A DNA stretch of 64,000 bases from Dyadobacter beijingensis DSM 21582 (GCF_000382205.1 NZ_KB907789.1:744001-808000); one strand, 5' to 3'; positions 42,169-52,220 are shown, counted from the first letter of the stretch. Notes: a model not told the origin generated them from the letters alone. Numbers and translations are program-made.

Positions 42169-43944
42169 TCAACGCAAAACTTTCACACCTTTGGGCGCAT
42201 CGACGGATGATTTAATGGTGCCGTTCGCTTGTTTTTCATGGCGGATTTTCACCACGCCCATCGGGGTTGGATAAGTGCCTTCTACCCATTGCAGATCGCC
42301 GAGGTTGGGCTGAATGCGGATCGCCTTGCAGCCCGGCTCCACGATACTCACCCCCAGCACATGCTCCGAAAGCCATGAGGTAGGCCCCGACGCCCATCCG
42401 TGGCAAAGGCTGTGGCGCAGCTTTTTGTAACAATATGCCCCGAAATCACCGTGAATGTCGTCTTTGCCGTCGGGTACCAGCTCGTCGATCGGCGCGGCGT
42501 TCTTCGTCCACGCCAGGTCGAAATCTTCCCAGAAAGTGGTAGCACCCATATCGAGCATGCCGCCCCAATAGTTACGTATGCAGTTCAATGCGCCTTCGTA
42601 ATCCCTCGCCTTCGCTTTGGCCTGCAGCATATAATATCCGTAGAATGTCGAGAACCGCTCGCAGTCGCCCACGGCGATCACCTCCGAATTGGCTTTTTCC
42701 GCGGGCATCAACCCGGCCAGGGCCATTAATGCGGCCGCTTGTTTGGAGCCATTGGCATCGGGCACGTACATTTTCATTTGCGTCGCCATCGTTTTGCAGC
42801 GCGTGGCCTGCGCAGGTTCGTCCAGGATCTGGCAAAGCTCCGCCCCGGCTTCGAGCGTCATGATCATCATCGCCTGCAGGCCCGCGTGAATGCCCTGCGG
42901 GTTTTCGCTCGAAGGCCAGTCGAGGAAGCGCGTGCCGTCGAGGGCTTCCTTATTATCCTTCGTTTTCTCCATCAGCTGGTCGAGCAATGCCACCAGGTAG
43001 CGCTGCTGTTTGCGCAAATAATCAAGATCCCCCTGATTTTTATACAAATCCCTGTGAATCAATATCCACCACATCGAATAGGCGCTGATGCCGTTCATCC
43101 AGCCCGGTAGCGGGGTAATGTCGCGGGCGTGGTCGAGACTTTTGGCTACTACTTCATTTTTCCCGAAAACGGTGTTGATCGTCATCACCTCCGGGTGCAT
43201 GTCGCCTACCCACACGAGGCGGTCGCGCTTGATGCCATCCCAGAGGTATTCCTGCATATTCAAATGCACGGTGTAAGCGCCGGTGTTCCAGATCTGGTTC
43301 AGCCGGTCGTCGCTGCTTTTAAATGAGCCGAGATAGGGAATGTCGCGGTACTCGAAAATGGCGCGCACTTCTTTCAATTGCAGTTCATGTTCTGGGTCCA
43401 CGAGGTCGATGCGGGCAAAGCGGAAGCCGGAGTTACCGACCTGCATTACCCCGAGCCAGGGCACCTGGACGGTAAAATCGCGCATAGCGTGGTCGTTGGT
43501 AGCGCCCCGGATGGTGTCGATCTCCGACATGGCCTCACTTACCGACTCGCCCAGCCGGATGCGGATGCGGATCGGCCGCTGGTCCGAGGGCTGGTCGGTA
43601 ACAATTTGAATGCCGCCCTGTATTTCTTTTCCAAAATCGAATAGAATACCGGGCGTTTCGCCTTCCATGCTGATAAGCTTCGCAAAATTTTTGTGAACGA
43701 GGTCCGCCTGCCCGACGCCGGGTTTGAGCAAACTGGAAGCATCCACCACGCTGGTACCGCTGCGGTCGGACATCCACACGATCCGCTTCGGCGACAGGTA
43801 CTGCCTGATCCGCGAATCCGGCTGAGCCTCGTAAGTGTTATCGAATATGGGCGGGAGCCGGGGGCCGGAAACCTCCTGGGCGAACACGCCGGCGGCAAGC
43901 ATACAAAAGAGCGGTGAAAGGAAGGATTGGAAATTTTTCAGCAT
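42169..43944 (-). CDS. Secreted GH78-type alpha-L-rhamnosidase-like protein
   Basis: The 591-residue protein has a signal peptide ending near GVFAQ, a beta-sandwich N-terminal part and an (alpha/alpha)6 barrel. Bac_rhamnosid-like segments include LWDGIKRDRLVWVGDMHPE (acidic cleft residues), YSMWWILIHRDLY, GATTFWEDFDL and a C-terminal HGWASGPTSWLSEHVLG block. The segment GATTFWE is the usual place of the second catalytic acid. It is shorter than many GH78 enzymes and lacks extra N-terminal domains. The substrate may be rhamnose-bearing glycan. Confidence 0.82.
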   Translation of the reverse strand: MLKNFQSFLSPLFCMLAAGVFAQEVSGPRLPPIFDNTYEAQPDSRIRQYLSPKRIVWMSDRSGTSVVDASSLLKPGVGQADLVHKNFAKLISMEGETPGILFDFGKEIQGGIQIVTDQPSDQRPIRIRIRLGESVSEAMSEIDTIRGATNDHAMRDFTVQVPWLGVMQVGNSGFRFARIDLVDPEHELQLKEVRAIFEYRDIPYLGSFKSSDDRLNQIWNTGAYTVHLNMQEYLWDGIKRDRLVWVGDMHPEVMTINTVFGKNEVVAKSLDHARDITPLPGWMNGISAYSMWWILIHRDLYKNQGDLDYLRKQQRYLVALLDQLMEKTKDNKEALDGTRFLDWPSSENPQGIHAGLQAMMIMTLEAGAELCQILDEPAQATRCKTMATQMKMYVPDANGSKQAAALMALAGLMPAEKANSEVIAVGDCERFSTFYGYYMLQAKAKARDYEGALNCIRNYWGGMLDMGATTFWEDFDLAWTKNAAPIDELVPDGKDDIHGDFGAYCYKKLRHSLCHGWASGPTSWLSEHVLGVSIVEPGCKAIRIQPNLGDLQWVEGTYPTPMGVVKIRHEKQANGTIKSSVDAPKGVKVLR

Positions 43945-44100
43945 AGATAGTTTTGGTCGGGGATTGCAGTATTCCTGGAAAATAAATAATTATAAATTAG
44001 CGAACCAGCCTGTTCTGTCCTGTTTCCGCTCGCTGCCCATATGGCTACCGTTAACGCTTCGTTAACATTTTTACATGCTAAAAGTATGTCAAAACCGTTC

Positions 44101-44108
44101 TACTTTTG
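44101..44108 (+). promoter_or_regulatory. -7 box before the symporter operon
   Basis: TACTTTTG fits TAnnTTTG and lies 55 bases before the ATG at 44163. No TTTG is found at the expected -33 distance. Confidence 0.45.
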
Positions 44109-44162
44109 CTTGTGGTACAATACCCGGCCCATTTTTTAATACTAAACCGCTCAACCCGACCC

Positions 44163-44306
44163 ATGATCATAAAAGAAAATAGCTCGCAGGACCGCGACGG
44201 GCTGCCCCCGTTTGTCAATAGCTGGAAACAGCTTTACATTCTTCTTATCGGCATGCTCGCATTGCAAATTGTCCTCTTCTATTTATTTATGACCCGTTTT
44301 CAATGA
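44163..44306 (+). CDS. 47-residue single-span membrane protein, symporter partner
   Basis: This small gene starts at the Met of MIIKENSSQDRDGLPPF. It encodes a polar N-terminus of about 20 residues and one hydrophobic helix (LYILLIGMLALQIVLFYLFM), ending MTRFQ. Its stop overlaps the ATG of the sodium/solute symporter gene by four bases (44303-44306), which indicates translational coupling. Several transporter families have such short partners. I do not recognise a named family here. Confidence 0.75.
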   Translation: MIIKENSSQDRDGLPPFVNSWKQLYILLIGMLALQIVLFYLFMTRFQ

Positions 44307-46000
44307 GCACACTCGACTGGATCGTTCTTTCGCTTACCCTTCTGTTTGTCGTTATCTATGGTATTTATCGCAGCCGCGAGAAGCATACCATGGACTCGTT
44401 CCTGCTCGCGGGGCAATCCATGCCCTGGTACCATGTAACACTCTCGCTCATGGCCACGCAGGCGAGCGCGATCACCTTTCTTTCGGCGCCGGGACAGGCT
44501 TATACCGATGGAATGCGTTTCGTACAGTTCTATTTCGGGCTGCCGCTGGCGATGGTGGTATTGTGCGTGACATTTGTTCCCAAATTCGGGAAACTTAAAA
44601 TATTCACCGCCTACGAATTCCTCGAAGGCCGCTTCGACCTGCGCACACGGGCGCTCACGGCTTTTCTGTTCCTGTTGCAGCGCGGCTTGTCCACGGGATT
44701 GTCCATCTATGCGCCGTCGCTCATCCTTTCTGCCATTCTGGGCTGGGATATCACCTGGACAAACATCATTTCCGGCGGCATTGTGATCCTTTATACGACG
44801 CTCGGCGGTTCGCGGGCCGTTTCCCACACGCATTTGCAGCAGATGGCGATCATTACCGTGGGCATGGTCGTCGCGGGGATCATGGTGGTAAAGTTTCTGC
44901 CCGAACAGGTGTCGTTCAGCGACGCTTTGCACGTAGCCGGAAAGATGGGCAAAGTGAACCTGATCGACTTCACATTCGATTTGAATAACCGATATAATGT
45001 ATGGTCGGGGCTTATCGGCGGTTTTTTTCTGCAGCTGTCCTATTTCGGCACGGACCAGTCGCAGGTGGGCCGATTCCTGACCGGGAGTTCGCAGGGACAA
45101 AGCAAGCTGGGCCTTGCCATGAACGGCTTGCTGAAAATACCGATGCAGTTCCTCATCCTGCTCGTGGGCGTGCTGGTATTCGCATTTTACCAGTTCACGA
45201 CGCCGCCGCTGTTTTTCAACCAGACGGCCGTAGACAATGTCAAAACCACGCAGTATGCGGCCGAATACCGGGCATTGGAACAGAAACACGAGGAAATCCA
45301 GGCCGTGAAACGTCCGCAGGTGATGGCGCTCACGGAGGCCATCCGCCAGGACGACCAGCAAGCGATTGCCGCTTCGCGCAATATTCTCGCCGACCTGGAA
45401 AATAAGGTGAAGGAAGTGCGCAAAGAAGCCGCGGCGGTGCTGTCGAAAGCCAATGGCGGCGACACGAACGACGTGAACTACATTTTCCTGCGATTTGTGA
45501 TCGATTACCTGCCGGTGGGCATGGTGGGATTGCTCATTGCGGTGATCCTGCTCGCATCGATGGGCTCGGTAGCTTCGGCGTATAACTCGCTGGCCTCTTG
45601 CACGATCATCGATATTTACAAGAGAATGATCCGCAAGGACGAGGATGGCCGGAACTACCTGGCGGCCTCACGCTGGGCCACGGTTTTCTGGGGCATATTC
45701 TGCATTGCCGTGGCGCAATATGCCTCGCGGCTGGGCAGCATGATTGAGGCGGTCAACATCCTCGGCTCGCTGTTTTACGGGACGATCCTCGGGATTTTCC
45801 TCGTCGCGTTCTATTTCAAAAAAATCGGGAGCCGCGCCGTGTTCTGGGGGAGCATCATCGGGGAAATTTTCGTGATCATCAGCTACATCATCGATCTGAC
45901 GGCCTTTTTGTGGCTGAACCTGATCGGATGCGCGCTCGTGATCCTCTTTGCCTGGCTGATCGAGCAAGTATGGCCGCAGCGTGACCATGTAACCTCCTGA
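44303..46000 (+). CDS. Sodium:solute symporter (SSS family)
   Basis: The 565-residue protein has about 13 transmembrane helices and SSS landmarks: YRSREKHTMDSFLLAGQSMPWYHVTLSLMATQASAITFLSAPG near the start and SYFGTDQSQVGRFLTG near 250. Between about residues 310 and 390 there is a charged, helical, probably coiled-coil insert (KHEEIQAVKRPQVMALTE; ILADLENKVKEVRKEAAAV) on the hydrophilic side. Transport of a sugar or organic acid with sodium is likely. The four-base overlap with the 47-residue gene suggests a two-subunit system. Confidence 0.9.
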   Translation: MSTLDWIVLSLTLLFVVIYGIYRSREKHTMDSFLLAGQSMPWYHVTLSLMATQASAITFLSAPGQAYTDGMRFVQFYFGLPLAMVVLCVTFVPKFGKLKIFTAYEFLEGRFDLRTRALTAFLFLLQRGLSTGLSIYAPSLILSAILGWDITWTNIISGGIVILYTTLGGSRAVSHTHLQQMAIITVGMVVAGIMVVKFLPEQVSFSDALHVAGKMGKVNLIDFTFDLNNRYNVWSGLIGGFFLQLSYFGTDQSQVGRFLTGSSQGQSKLGLAMNGLLKIPMQFLILLVGVLVFAFYQFTTPPLFFNQTAVDNVKTTQYAAEYRALEQKHEEIQAVKRPQVMALTEAIRQDDQQAIAASRNILADLENKVKEVRKEAAAVLSKANGGDTNDVNYIFLRFVIDYLPVGMVGLLIAVILLASMGSVASAYNSLASCTIIDIYKRMIRKDEDGRNYLAASRWATVFWGIFCIAVAQYASRLGSMIEAVNILGSLFYGTILGIFLVAFYFKKIGSRAVFWGSIIGEIFVIISYIIDLTAFLWLNLIGCALVILFAWLIEQVWPQRDHVTS

Positions 46001-46393
46001 TACCTTATGCGTAATTTTTACGCATTGGGAGCAGCATGGAATTGTACAGGAAAGCACAATTCTCTTTAAAAATGAAACATTTTAAAGAAAGTATAGTCCC
46101 CTACCCATTTTTTTCAAATATATAGGAAACTATTCCCGCATTTAAATCCTTAACAAGTACAATCGGACAACCGGATAGCTTATACGCAGACGGGTCATGT
46201 CACCGATTGTTTACAAAATATCTTAAACCTATTGGCCATGCTCACGCCGCTTGATCTTTTCCTTTCCGGCGTCACATCCCCGTTTTTTTCGACGGATAGT
46301 TGACGCCTCATCTTTCTTTTTTCCAATTGGTCACCTGTTTTCATCATCAGGCTGAAACACATTTCTCTCTATCCAAATCTAATTGTCACCTAC
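46001..46393. other. 393-base intergenic region before the RND operon
   Basis: A perfect 8-bp inverted repeat, ATGCGTAA (46007-46014) with TTACGCAT (46018-46025), directly follows the symporter stop with no T-run after it. The rest is AT-rich. No consensus TTTG-N20-TAnnTTTG promoter for the downstream efflux genes was found, and no regulator gene is present. Confidence 0.45.
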
Positions 46394-47758
46394 ATGAAGT
46401 ATTGGTCTAAGCCACAAAAAACAACGCGTTTGGCGCTTAGCTCGGCATTCCTTTTATTGAACTTGCTCAGTACCGCCCTCGCACAGGGCATTCAGGACAG
46501 TAACCGGGAAGCGCCGGTCTTGGAGCAGGCAACGTTACAGGACGTGGTTGCCTACGCCATTAAAAACCAGCCAGTGATCCAGCAATCACTGATCGACGAG
46601 CAGATTACCGCTAACCAGGTCCGCGCCAAACTAGCCGACTGGTACCCGCAGATCGGCTTCAACTACAATTTGCAGCATAACTTTATTGTTCAGACGAGCA
46701 TTATCGCCGGTAACCCCGTGAAGCTGGGCGTGAGCAACGTTTCTGCCGCGCAGTTCACATTGTCGCAGCAAATCTTTAACCGCGATGTGCTGCTCGCCAG
46801 ACGTACCCGCGCCGACGTGCTGTTCGCAGCCGGCCAGAACACGGTAAACAACAAAACGGACCTGGCGGTGAATGTTTCCAAAGCATTCTACGACGTACTG
46901 GCCACGACGCAGCAGATCAAAGTCGCCGACGAGGACATTATCCGCCTCGAACGCAGCCTCAAAGACGCCCAAAATCAGTACAAATCGGGCATTACCGACA
47001 AGATCGACTACAAACGGGCGACGATTTCGCTGAACAACACCCGCGCCAACCGGAAGAGCAACGAGGAGGTGTTGAAGGCGAAGCTCGAATACCTGAAAAC
47101 GCTCATGGGCTATCCGCTTACCAAGGCATTGCAGATCAGCTACGATACCCTGCAAATGGAACGGGAAATCAGCCTGGACACTTTGCAGAACGTAGACCTG
47201 AACGCGCGCATCGAATACCAGATCCTTGCAACGCAGAAAAAGTTGGCAGAGGCCAACGTGACCTACAACAAATGGAGCTACCTGCCCAACCTGTCGCTGA
47301 ACGGTGCCTATAACCTCAACTTTCAGAACAACCAGTTTACAGACCTTTACAACAAGAATTATCCCAACTCATTCGGCCTGCTGACATTGTCGCTGCCTAT
47401 CTACCAGGGAGGAAAACGCAAAGCCAACACCCGCCAGGCGGAATGGCAGCTCAAACGCCTCGACTGGGACCTGAAAGGCCTGCAAAACAATGTGAACTCG
47501 GAATATGCGGCCGCGTTGGCGAACTACAAAGGAAACCTTACGAACCTGCTTGCTCAAAAAGAGAATGTCGAACTGGCGCGTGAGGTGTACGATGTATTGC
47601 AGCTGCAATACAAATCGGGGATCAAAACCTACCTCGAAGTGGTGACTTCCGAAACCGACCTGCGACTGGCGCGTATCAACTATTATAATGCATTGTACCT
47701 GGTGCTGGCGAGCAAAATCGATGTTCAGAAAGCTCTCGGACAGATCAATGTCCAATAA
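46394..47758 (+). CDS. TolC-family outer membrane efflux channel
   Basis: The 454-residue protein has a signal peptide ending near STALAQ. It has the duplicated OEP pattern of long coiled-coil helices and short strands: VNVSKAFYDVLATTQQIKVADEDI and DAQNQYKSGITDKIDYKRA in the first half, then VLQLQYKSGIKTYLEVVTSETDLRLARINYYNALYLVLASKIDVQKALGQ in the second. It is the first gene of a three-gene RND operon and supplies the outer membrane exit duct. Confidence 0.93.
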   Translation: MKYWSKPQKTTRLALSSAFLLLNLLSTALAQGIQDSNREAPVLEQATLQDVVAYAIKNQPVIQQSLIDEQITANQVRAKLADWYPQIGFNYNLQHNFIVQTSIIAGNPVKLGVSNVSAAQFTLSQQIFNRDVLLARRTRADVLFAAGQNTVNNKTDLAVNVSKAFYDVLATTQQIKVADEDIIRLERSLKDAQNQYKSGITDKIDYKRATISLNNTRANRKSNEEVLKAKLEYLKTLMGYPLTKALQISYDTLQMEREISLDTLQNVDLNARIEYQILATQKKLAEANVTYNKWSYLPNLSLNGAYNLNFQNNQFTDLYNKNYPNSFGLLTLSLPIYQGGKRKANTRQAEWQLKRLDWDLKGLQNNVNSEYAAALANYKGNLTNLLAQKENVELAREVYDVLQLQYKSGIKTYLEVVTSETDLRLARINYYNALYLVLASKIDVQKALGQINVQ

Positions 47759-47824
47759 GGTTTAGCCGACACGCGTCTGCGACCACACTTAACTCCTGCT
47801 TCCATTAGAAAATATTTTAATGAT

Positions 47825-48979
47825 ATGTTTTTAAATACAACCAAATATTATCCCGCTGCCCTGCTCGCACTGACGATCTTCTCCTGCGGTAAAAAAGATC
47901 AGCAACAGGCTCCCACCGCTCCGCCGGCCGTGAATGTGACTTTGACGGAAGTAAAATCCGCGGAAGCATCCTATTATGACGAATATCCGGGTACCGTGGT
48001 GCCCCTGAACGAAATCGAACTGCGCCCGCAGGTAACAGGCTTTGTGACGGGCATTCATTTCACGGACGGCGCACGCGTGCGTAAAGGCCAGCTGCTTTAC
48101 ACGATCGACGCGCAGCTTTACGACGCCAATTACGACCAGGCCGTGGCCAACCTGAATGTACAGGAAGCCAACATGGCCCGTGCCCAGAAAGACGCCGACC
48201 GCTACCACGAGCTCGAAAAGAACGATGCCGTAGCGAAACAACTCGTCGACAATGCAGACGCGGCATTGGAAGTCGCTAAAAGGCAGGTCGACGCTGCCAA
48301 GGCGAGCATTAAAGCCAGCCAGACGAGCGTGCGTTATACGAAGGTCACCGCGCCGTTCGACGGGGTGATCGGTATTTCTCAGGTGAAGGTAGGCGCGCCG
48401 GTTTCCGCCGGGCAGACGATCCTGAACACGGTGTCGACCGATAGCCAGCTGGCTGTCGATTTCAATGTGGACCAGAAGGAAATTTATCGTTTCACTTCAT
48501 TGATGAAATCGCAAAAAGCCAGCGACTCGACCTTTTCGATCAGATTCGGAACGGAAGTTTATCCCGTCCATGGAAAGATCGCATTGCTCGACCGCGCCGT
48601 CGACCCGCAGACCGGTAGCATCAAAACCCGCCTCGTGTTCCCCAATAAGGACAATCAGCTCCGCGCCGGTATGAGCGGTACCGTGATGGTACTCAACAAT
48701 GCCAGCGCGAAATCGCTGCTAATCCCTTACAAAGCCGTTACCGAGCAGCTGGGCGAGTTCTTTGTGTATGTGGCCGGCGACAGCAGCAAGGTTACGCAGC
48801 GCAAAGTGCAGCTGGGTACGGCCATCGGTCCGAATATCATTATCAAAGAGGGACTTAAAGAAGGTGAGAAAATTGCCGTGGAAGGCGTCCAGAACCTTCG
48901 TGAAGGGGCTGTGATCCAGGAAGCCGCGCCTGCACAGGCCGGTGCACCGACCCAGGGCGCCGCACCTCAGAAAAAATAA
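47825..48979 (+). CDS. RND efflux periplasmic adaptor (MFP/AcrA-like) lipoprotein
   Basis: The 384-residue protein has a lipobox TIFSC (Cys21), so it is anchored to the inner membrane. Adaptor domains follow: the lipoyl-like hairpin (GFVTGIHFTDGARVRKGQLLYTID; VTAPFDGVIGISQVKVGAPVSAGQTI), a helical hairpin between them, the beta-barrel (RAGMSGTVMV) and membrane-proximal domains. The tail is Ala/Gln-rich. It connects the RND pump encoded 39 bases downstream to the TolC-like channel. Confidence 0.93.
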   Translation: MFLNTTKYYPAALLALTIFSCGKKDQQQAPTAPPAVNVTLTEVKSAEASYYDEYPGTVVPLNEIELRPQVTGFVTGIHFTDGARVRKGQLLYTIDAQLYDANYDQAVANLNVQEANMARAQKDADRYHELEKNDAVAKQLVDNADAALEVAKRQVDAAKASIKASQTSVRYTKVTAPFDGVIGISQVKVGAPVSAGQTILNTVSTDSQLAVDFNVDQKEIYRFTSLMKSQKASDSTFSIRFGTEVYPVHGKIALLDRAVDPQTGSIKTRLVFPNKDNQLRAGMSGTVMVLNNASAKSLLIPYKAVTEQLGEFFVYVAGDSSKVTQRKVQLGTAIGPNIIIKEGLKEGEKIAVEGVQNLREGAVIQEAAPAQAGAPTQGAAPQKK

Positions 48980-49018
48980 GCAGCCGGTTCCTTTTACTAT
49001 TTCATAAACCAGTACGAA

Positions 49019-52000
49019 ATGATTGCAGATGTTTTTATAAAAAGGCCGGTCACCGCGATAGTATCCTCGGTGGTGCTGGTCCTGGTAGGGTTGATAGCCC
49101 TTACCACCCTGCCAATTGCCCAATATCCCGACGTAACCCCTCCTACCGTGACGGTGAGCGGTACATTCACGGGCGCCGATGCGCAGACGGTCGAGCAGAC
49201 GACCACTACCCCTATTGAAACGCAGATTAATGGTACGCCGGGCATGACCTACATGTCCAGCAACAGTACCAGCAGCGGGCAAAGCAGTATCAACGTCACA
49301 TTCGACGTGGGTACGGACGTGAACATCGCGGCCCTGGACGTGCAGAACCGTGTGAGCGTGGCCGAGCCGACGCTTCCCGATGCGGTAAAACGCCTCGGTC
49401 TGACGGTACGGAAACGCCAGCCGAGCATTATGATCGCTTTGGCGCTCTACTCGCCCAACGGCACGCACGATGCGCAGTTTATCGGTAACTATGCCAACAT
49501 TTACCTTAAAGACGCCCTTCAACGCGTGAAAGGGGTCGGTGATATCGTATCCCGTGCCGACGATTTCGGGATGCGTATCTGGCTGAACCCGGAGAAGCTG
49601 GCGACGCTGAAAATGACCCCGTCGGATATTTCGGCGGCATTGGCCGAGCAAAACTTACAGATCGCGGCCGGTACCGTGGGTGGTAACCCTCAGCCGAATG
49701 CACAGGCATTTGAATACAGCGTGCTCACCAACAGCCGGTTGAACACCAAAGAGCAGTTTGAAGACATTATCGTACGCTCCGACCCCGCACAGGGGAGCGT
49801 CGTATACCTGCGCGATGTGGCGCGTGTGGAGCTGGGTAAATTCGATTATGGTGTGAACGCATTCGTAAGCGGTAAGCCTGCGGCGTTCGTGCTGATTTAC
49901 CAGGCTCCGGGCGCGAATGCGCTGGAAACCTATGAAGGCGTGATGAAAGCGCTGACGGAAATGAAAAAAACATTCCCGAAAGACATCGATTACGTCATCC
50001 CGACGGAAACCGCCACCGTGGTAAAAGTATCGATCGAAGAAGTATTGCACACATTCGCGGAGGCGATGATCCTCGTGGTGATCGTGGTGTTCCTCTTCCT
50101 CCAGAACTGGCGCGCGACGCTGATCCCCATCCTGGCGATCCCCGTTTCGCTGATCGGTACATTTATATTCTTCATACCGTTCGGCTTTACGATCAATACC
50201 CTGACGCTCTTCGCTTTCGTACTCGCGATCGGTATTGTGGTGGATGATGCCATTGTGGTGGTGGAAGCGGTGCAGCATTATATCGATGACAAGAAAATGT
50301 CGCCGAAAGCCGCTACCGTACAGGCGATGAAGGACATTTCCGGCCCGGTAATCGCGATCGCGCTCATCCTGGCGGCCGTATTCGTGCCGGTGAGTTTTGT
50401 ACCGGGTATCGTGGGACGCCTTTACCAGCAATTCGCGATCACTATTGCCGTATCGGTATTGCTGTCGGCATTCGTGGCGCTTTCGCTTACACCTGCATTG
50501 TGCTCGATCATGCTCCGTCCTTCCAAAGGCGAGAATGATAAAAAGAATATGCTCGAAAAATTCTTCGACCGTTTCAACAAATGGTTCGATGGCCTTTCGC
50601 GCTCTTACACCCGTGGTGTTTCGAAATGGATCAAAGCGACGCCGCTGGTGCTGGTCATGATGGTCTGCCTTTTTGTGGGGTTATTCTTCCTGTTCAAAAA
50701 CAAACCGTCGGGCTTTATTCCCGTGGAAGACGAAGGTCGTCTTTTCGTAACCTACGAAATGCCGGAAGCAACTTCTACCTCGCGTAACATCGCAATGATC
50801 AAGGACATTATGGAGCGCGTTTCTTCGATTCCCGAAGTACGCGTGGTGGGTGGTCTGGCCGGTTTGAACATCATTTCATTCTCTAACAAATCCAACACCG
50901 GTACCATGTTCGTGAACCTGCACCCGTGGGCCGACCGGAAAGGCGCCGAGCACCACGTACAGGCCGTGATCAAGGAAATCCAGAAACGCACGGGCGACAT
51001 CAAGGAAGCACGCGTACTGGCCATTGCGCCGCCGGCGATCCCCGGCCTGGGTGCGACGTCCGGTTTTACCTTCCAGTTGCAGCAATCGACCAGTACGGAC
51101 AATATCCAGCAGTTCGAAGGCGTGGTGCGCGAGTTTTTGGGCAGGGTCAACAAGCGCCCCGAAATCGCGATGGCCTATACCTTCTTTAATGCAAGGACGC
51201 CAAGTTACCAGATCGATGTGGACCGCGACAAAACGAAAAAACTGGGCGTTCAGGTTAATGATGTGTTCAACTCGCTCTCGACATTGCTCGGTAGCTCCTA
51301 TGTGAACGACTTCAACCTCTACGGACGTAACTTCCGCGTGATGGTGCAGGCCGACAGCAGTTTCCGCGCCTCGCTCGACAATATCCAGAAGTTTTACGTC
51401 CGCAACCGTTCGGGCAATATGGTGCCGCTGAGTGCATTGGTGTCCACGAGAGTCGTTGAAAACCCTGCATTGATTTCGCACTATAACATTTATCGTTCGG
51501 TGGAGATCAACGGAACGCCGAAGCCCGGTTTCAGTAGCGGGCAGGCCATTACCGCATTGCGTGAGGAAGCGGCCAAACTTCCGGCCGGTTACAGCTACGA
51601 ATTTTCAGGTATGAGTAGTGAGGAAATCAAGGCAGGTGACAGTACCACGACCATTTTCGCGATTTCCATCGTATTCGTATTCCTGTTCCTGGCAGCGCTC
51701 TACGAGAGCTGGTCGATCCCGTTCTCGGTACTATTTGCCGTGCCTATCGGCGCATTCGGCTCCATCCTGACGCTGACATTCCTGCCGAACTTGTCCAACA
51801 ACATTTACGCTCAAATCGGTTTGATCACGCTGATCGGTCTCGCCGCGAAGAATGCGATCCTGATTGTGGAATTCGCCAAAGAACGGGTAGATAACGGAAT
51901 GGAACTCGTAAAAGCGACCCTCGAAGCAGTACAGTTGCGTCTCCGGCCGATCATCATGACATCCCTCGCATTCATCCTCGGGGTATTGCCGCTTGCATTC

Positions 52001-52189
52001 GCCAGCGGCGCCGCAGCCGAATCCCGCAAAACGATCGGTTGGACGGTGTTTGGCGGTATGCTAGCGGCTACGTCCCTGGCGATCTTCGTCGTGCCGGTAC
52101 TCTTCGTCGCGATCGAGAAAATTGCCACAGGCAAGAAAGGCCACCAGCCTACCCGGCCCGACAATCCTGCAAGCGCTCCGGCGCATTGA
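49019..52189 (+). CDS. RND multidrug efflux permease, HAE1 family (AcrB-like)
   Basis: A full-length 1056-residue pump beginning MIADVFIKRPVTAIV, with two sets of six helices, two large periplasmic loops and the proton-relay segment GIVVDDAIVVVEAV in helix 4. The IGLAAKNAILIVEFAKE segment lies in the second half. HAE1 pumps export hydrophobic and amphiphilic compounds with protons. The operon order channel-adaptor-pump is complete. Without a linked regulator, inducing substrates cannot be inferred. Confidence 0.95.
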   Translation: MIADVFIKRPVTAIVSSVVLVLVGLIALTTLPIAQYPDVTPPTVTVSGTFTGADAQTVEQTTTTPIETQINGTPGMTYMSSNSTSSGQSSINVTFDVGTDVNIAALDVQNRVSVAEPTLPDAVKRLGLTVRKRQPSIMIALALYSPNGTHDAQFIGNYANIYLKDALQRVKGVGDIVSRADDFGMRIWLNPEKLATLKMTPSDISAALAEQNLQIAAGTVGGNPQPNAQAFEYSVLTNSRLNTKEQFEDIIVRSDPAQGSVVYLRDVARVELGKFDYGVNAFVSGKPAAFVLIYQAPGANALETYEGVMKALTEMKKTFPKDIDYVIPTETATVVKVSIEEVLHTFAEAMILVVIVVFLFLQNWRATLIPILAIPVSLIGTFIFFIPFGFTINTLTLFAFVLAIGIVVDDAIVVVEAVQHYIDDKKMSPKAATVQAMKDISGPVIAIALILAAVFVPVSFVPGIVGRLYQQFAITIAVSVLLSAFVALSLTPALCSIMLRPSKGENDKKNMLEKFFDRFNKWFDGLSRSYTRGVSKWIKATPLVLVMMVCLFVGLFFLFKNKPSGFIPVEDEGRLFVTYEMPEATSTSRNIAMIKDIMERVSSIPEVRVVGGLAGLNIISFSNKSNTGTMFVNLHPWADRKGAEHHVQAVIKEIQKRTGDIKEARVLAIAPPAIPGLGATSGFTFQLQQSTSTDNIQQFEGVVREFLGRVNKRPEIAMAYTFFNARTPSYQIDVDRDKTKKLGVQVNDVFNSLSTLLGSSYVNDFNLYGRNFRVMVQADSSFRASLDNIQKFYVRNRSGNMVPLSALVSTRVVENPALISHYNIYRSVEINGTPKPGFSSGQAITALREEAAKLPAGYSYEFSGMSSEEIKAGDSTTTIFAISIVFVFLFLAALYESWSIPFSVLFAVPIGAFGSILTLTFLPNLSNNIYAQIGLITLIGLAAKNAILIVEFAKERVDNGMELVKATLEAVQLRLRPIIMTSLAFILGVLPLAFASGAAAESRKTIGWTVFGGMLAATSLAIFVVPVLFVAIEKIATGKKGHQPTRPDNPASAPAH

Positions 52190-52220
52190 TAGACATTGAT
52201 AGCTATCGATATCCAATTGA

